Source: Devosia oryziradicis
Lineage (GTDB): Bacteria; Pseudomonadota; Alphaproteobacteria; Rhizobiales; Devosiaceae
Assembly (NCBI RefSeq): GCF_016698645.1
Contig: NZ_CP068047.1
Span: 248,001 to 312,000, forward strand
Direction of reading: 5' to 3'
DNA: 64,000 bases
Part shown: one piece after another, positions 62,858-64,000 of the stretch
Numbering within the stretch: position 1 is the first letter of the stretch
How the letters are laid out: each line of letters starts with the position of its first letter
The notes under the pieces: generated by a model
The model's input: the letters and a program-made list of their open reading frames with translations, nothing else
Told to the model about the DNA's origin: nothing
Database searches by the model: none
Translations under genes and position numbers: made by a program

Positions 62858-63622
62858 GTGAACTTCACCACCCTGCAATCCACGCTTCGTGAAATGCATG
62901 CCATGGCGCGCGATCTGCGGATCTGGGCCGCGCTGGGTCTGTTGGGCCTGGTGGTGGGACTGGTCGGGCCATTCGGCACATTCGAGATGCCGCCGCTGGC
63001 GCGCGTGGCCTATTGGCTGGCGGTCGTGCTGGGCACGTCGGTGACGGGCACGCTGATTGCCGGCGCAACCGAGCGTATGCTGGCGACCCGTCTGCACCGG
63101 CTGGTGGCAGCTGCCATTGCGGGCGGCATCGCCGGCGTGCCGATCGCGCTGGTGGTCATGCTGATCAATGTCGCTGCCTATGGCATGTGGTTCCCACCCA
63201 TCGATGCGGTGACGCTGATGGTTTACTGCGTGGCGATCTCGGCGGCCGTAACCGTGCTTGGCGCCATTTTCGGGCGGACCCAACCGGCCGGTGCGACTGC
63301 GGACGGAACGCCAGCGCTGCTCGAGCGGCTGCCACTGCCGCAGCGGGGCCGCCTGCTGCATCTGGCAGTGGCCGACCACTATGTCGAAGTCACCACCGAC
63401 AGGGGGAGGGCGCTGCTGCTGCTGCGGCTGTCCGATGCCATTCGCGAAACCGAGCCGGTGCCTGGCCTGCAGGTGCATCGCTCGCATTGGGTGGCGCTGT
63501 CGGCCGTTCGCCGCGCCACGCGGCAGGCGGGCAAGCCGGTGCTGGAACTGGAAAATGGCGCCATCGTGCCGATCAGCCGCAGCTATCTGGCCGATGCAAG
63601 GGCGGCCGGACTCCTGACCTGA
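62858..63622 (+). CDS. LytTR DNA-binding protein with membrane domain
   Basis: About 254 residues from GTG 62858, which keeps the family-typical opening TTLQSTLREMHAMARDLRIW; ATG 62894 is the alternative. Four membrane helices at about residues 25-145, then a LytTR domain: RGRLLHLAVADHYVEVTTDRGRALLLLRLSDAIRETEPVPGLQVHRSHWVALSAVRR. The membrane-LytTR layout is found in small sensory regulators; its signal and target are unknown. Divergent from DUF2306, with which it may be functionally linked. Confidence 0.9.
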   Translation: MNFTTLQSTLREMHAMARDLRIWAALGLLGLVVGLVGPFGTFEMPPLARVAYWLAVVLGTSVTGTLIAGATERMLATRLHRLVAAAIAGGIAGVPIALVVMLINVAAYGMWFPPIDAVTLMVYCVAISAAVTVLGAIFGRTQPAGATADGTPALLERLPLPQRGRLLHLAVADHYVEVTTDRGRALLLLRLSDAIRETEPVPGLQVHRSHWVALSAVRRATRQAGKPVLELENGAIVPISRSYLADARAAGLLT

Positions 63623-64000
63623 TCAGGCGGCGCCGGCCAGCGCATCGAGCCGGTTGTCGATGATAGCTCCGACACTTCCGCATTCGAGGGCGATTTCGCG
63701 CACGAAATCGGCCAGCATGTCGCGCTCGAGGGCCGCGACCGAACGCACGACCATCGCGGTGTCGCGATGCAGGGGCTCGAAATTGGTGTGCGCGATCTCG
63801 ACCAGCCGGCCGGCCTTGACGTCGTCGGCCACCGCCGAATTGACGAAGAAGCCCAGCCCCTGTCCCTTGATGGCCAGCCGCCGGGCCGGGCCGGTGGGCA
63901 GTTCGACGCTGGTCTGGGCCATGCGCACCAAGGCCGCGGCGGTCTCCGGCTCGGCCTGCCACCAGCGCAGCGAGATGACCCGCGGCACCAGCGCCAGCAC
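63623..64000 (-). CDS. LysR-family regulator, C-terminal part (cut by window)
   Basis: 125 codons of the effector domain of a LysR-type regulator: VLALVPRVISLRWWQ, RRLAIKGQGLGFFVNSAVADDVKAGRLVEI, FEPLHRDTAMVVRS and the C-terminal helix DFVREIALECGSV. The gene continues beyond base 64000, so the DNA-binding half is not seen. Confidence 0.8.
   Translation of the reverse strand: MLALVPRVISLRWWQAEPETAAALVRMAQTSVELPTGPARRLAIKGQGLGFFVNSAVADDVKAGRLVEIAHTNFEPLHRDTAMVVRSVAALERDMLADFVREIALECGSVGAIIDNRLDALAGAA

Overview
The window is high-GC chromosomal DNA from an alphaproteobacterium, most likely Hyphomicrobiales (Rhizobiales). A Devosia-like genus is my impression, not a demonstrated placement. The support is a RirA-type iron-responsive operator, paired Irr-type iron control elements in front of an mbfA-like iron exporter, many ABC importers with LacI/GntR/DeoR regulators, HWE/HisKA_2 signalling and Rhizobiales-style intergenic palindromes. 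No rRNA, CRISPR array, IS element, integrase or prophage was seen; one tRNA-Ser(GGA) is present.

Layout. 1-4541: sugar ABC importer (two permeases and a binding protein) with a divergent LacI regulator. 4581-8422: iron(III)-chelate ABC importer, divergent from a SAM methyltransferase, both sharing an IRO box. 8659-13571: second LacI regulator, then a ribose-type sugar ABC operon ending in a GntR regulator with two winged helices. 13757-17473: secreted SH3-like protein and a three-gene phosphorelay operon (CHASE3 kinase, receiver, receiver-HisKA_2 kinase). 17631-22809: tRNA-Ser, small membrane protein, msrA, YjbR-type protein, a GT-C-like membrane glycosyltransferase and an MFS transporter. 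22902-29538: 1-Cys peroxiredoxin, CreA, amino-acid ABC importer parts, YegP-like, SelW-like, a lone cNMP-binding domain, DUF1236, glutathione peroxidase and small proteins.

30125-32612 is an AT-richer, foreign-looking two-gene unit: an OLD-like ABC ATPase with a C-terminal TOPRIM-like region, followed 19 bp later by a small protein with a HEPN RNxxxH motif. It is the best candidate in the window for an uncharacterised defence (abortive-infection) system. lepA follows at 32720-34525. 34628-37892 holds an extensin-like protein, a secreted protein, a 43-codon small ORF divergent from a GcvA-like LysR gene, and a decayed alpha/beta-hydrolase/TetR locus. 37907-44476 is one long glycerol-3-phosphate operon: ugpB-ugpA-ugpE-ugpC-GDPD-deoR/glpR-HAD, headed by two identical TTCATATGAA palindromes 106 bp apart.

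44810-51418: small protein, large chemoreceptor, MarR gene with tandem operators, arsC-like gene, DadA-like oxidase, and an ArsR/AHSA1 pair with a clear promoter and 18-bp palindrome. 51458-57687: secreted Asp-rich repeat protein, aldo/keto reductase, trhO, an orphan DUF2793-S74 phage-spike-like protein, and a TetR/VOC pair. 57771-64000: Gfo/Idh/MocA dehydrogenase, inverted repeat pair, secreted protein, Rrf2/thioredoxin-reductase-like pair, mbfA, DUF2306 membrane protein, LytTR membrane regulator and the end of a LysR gene.

Most operons are compact, with stop/start overlaps. Iron homeostasis appears at two places with opposite logic: uptake under a RirA-type box at 5.4 kb and export under Irr-type boxes at 61.2 kb.
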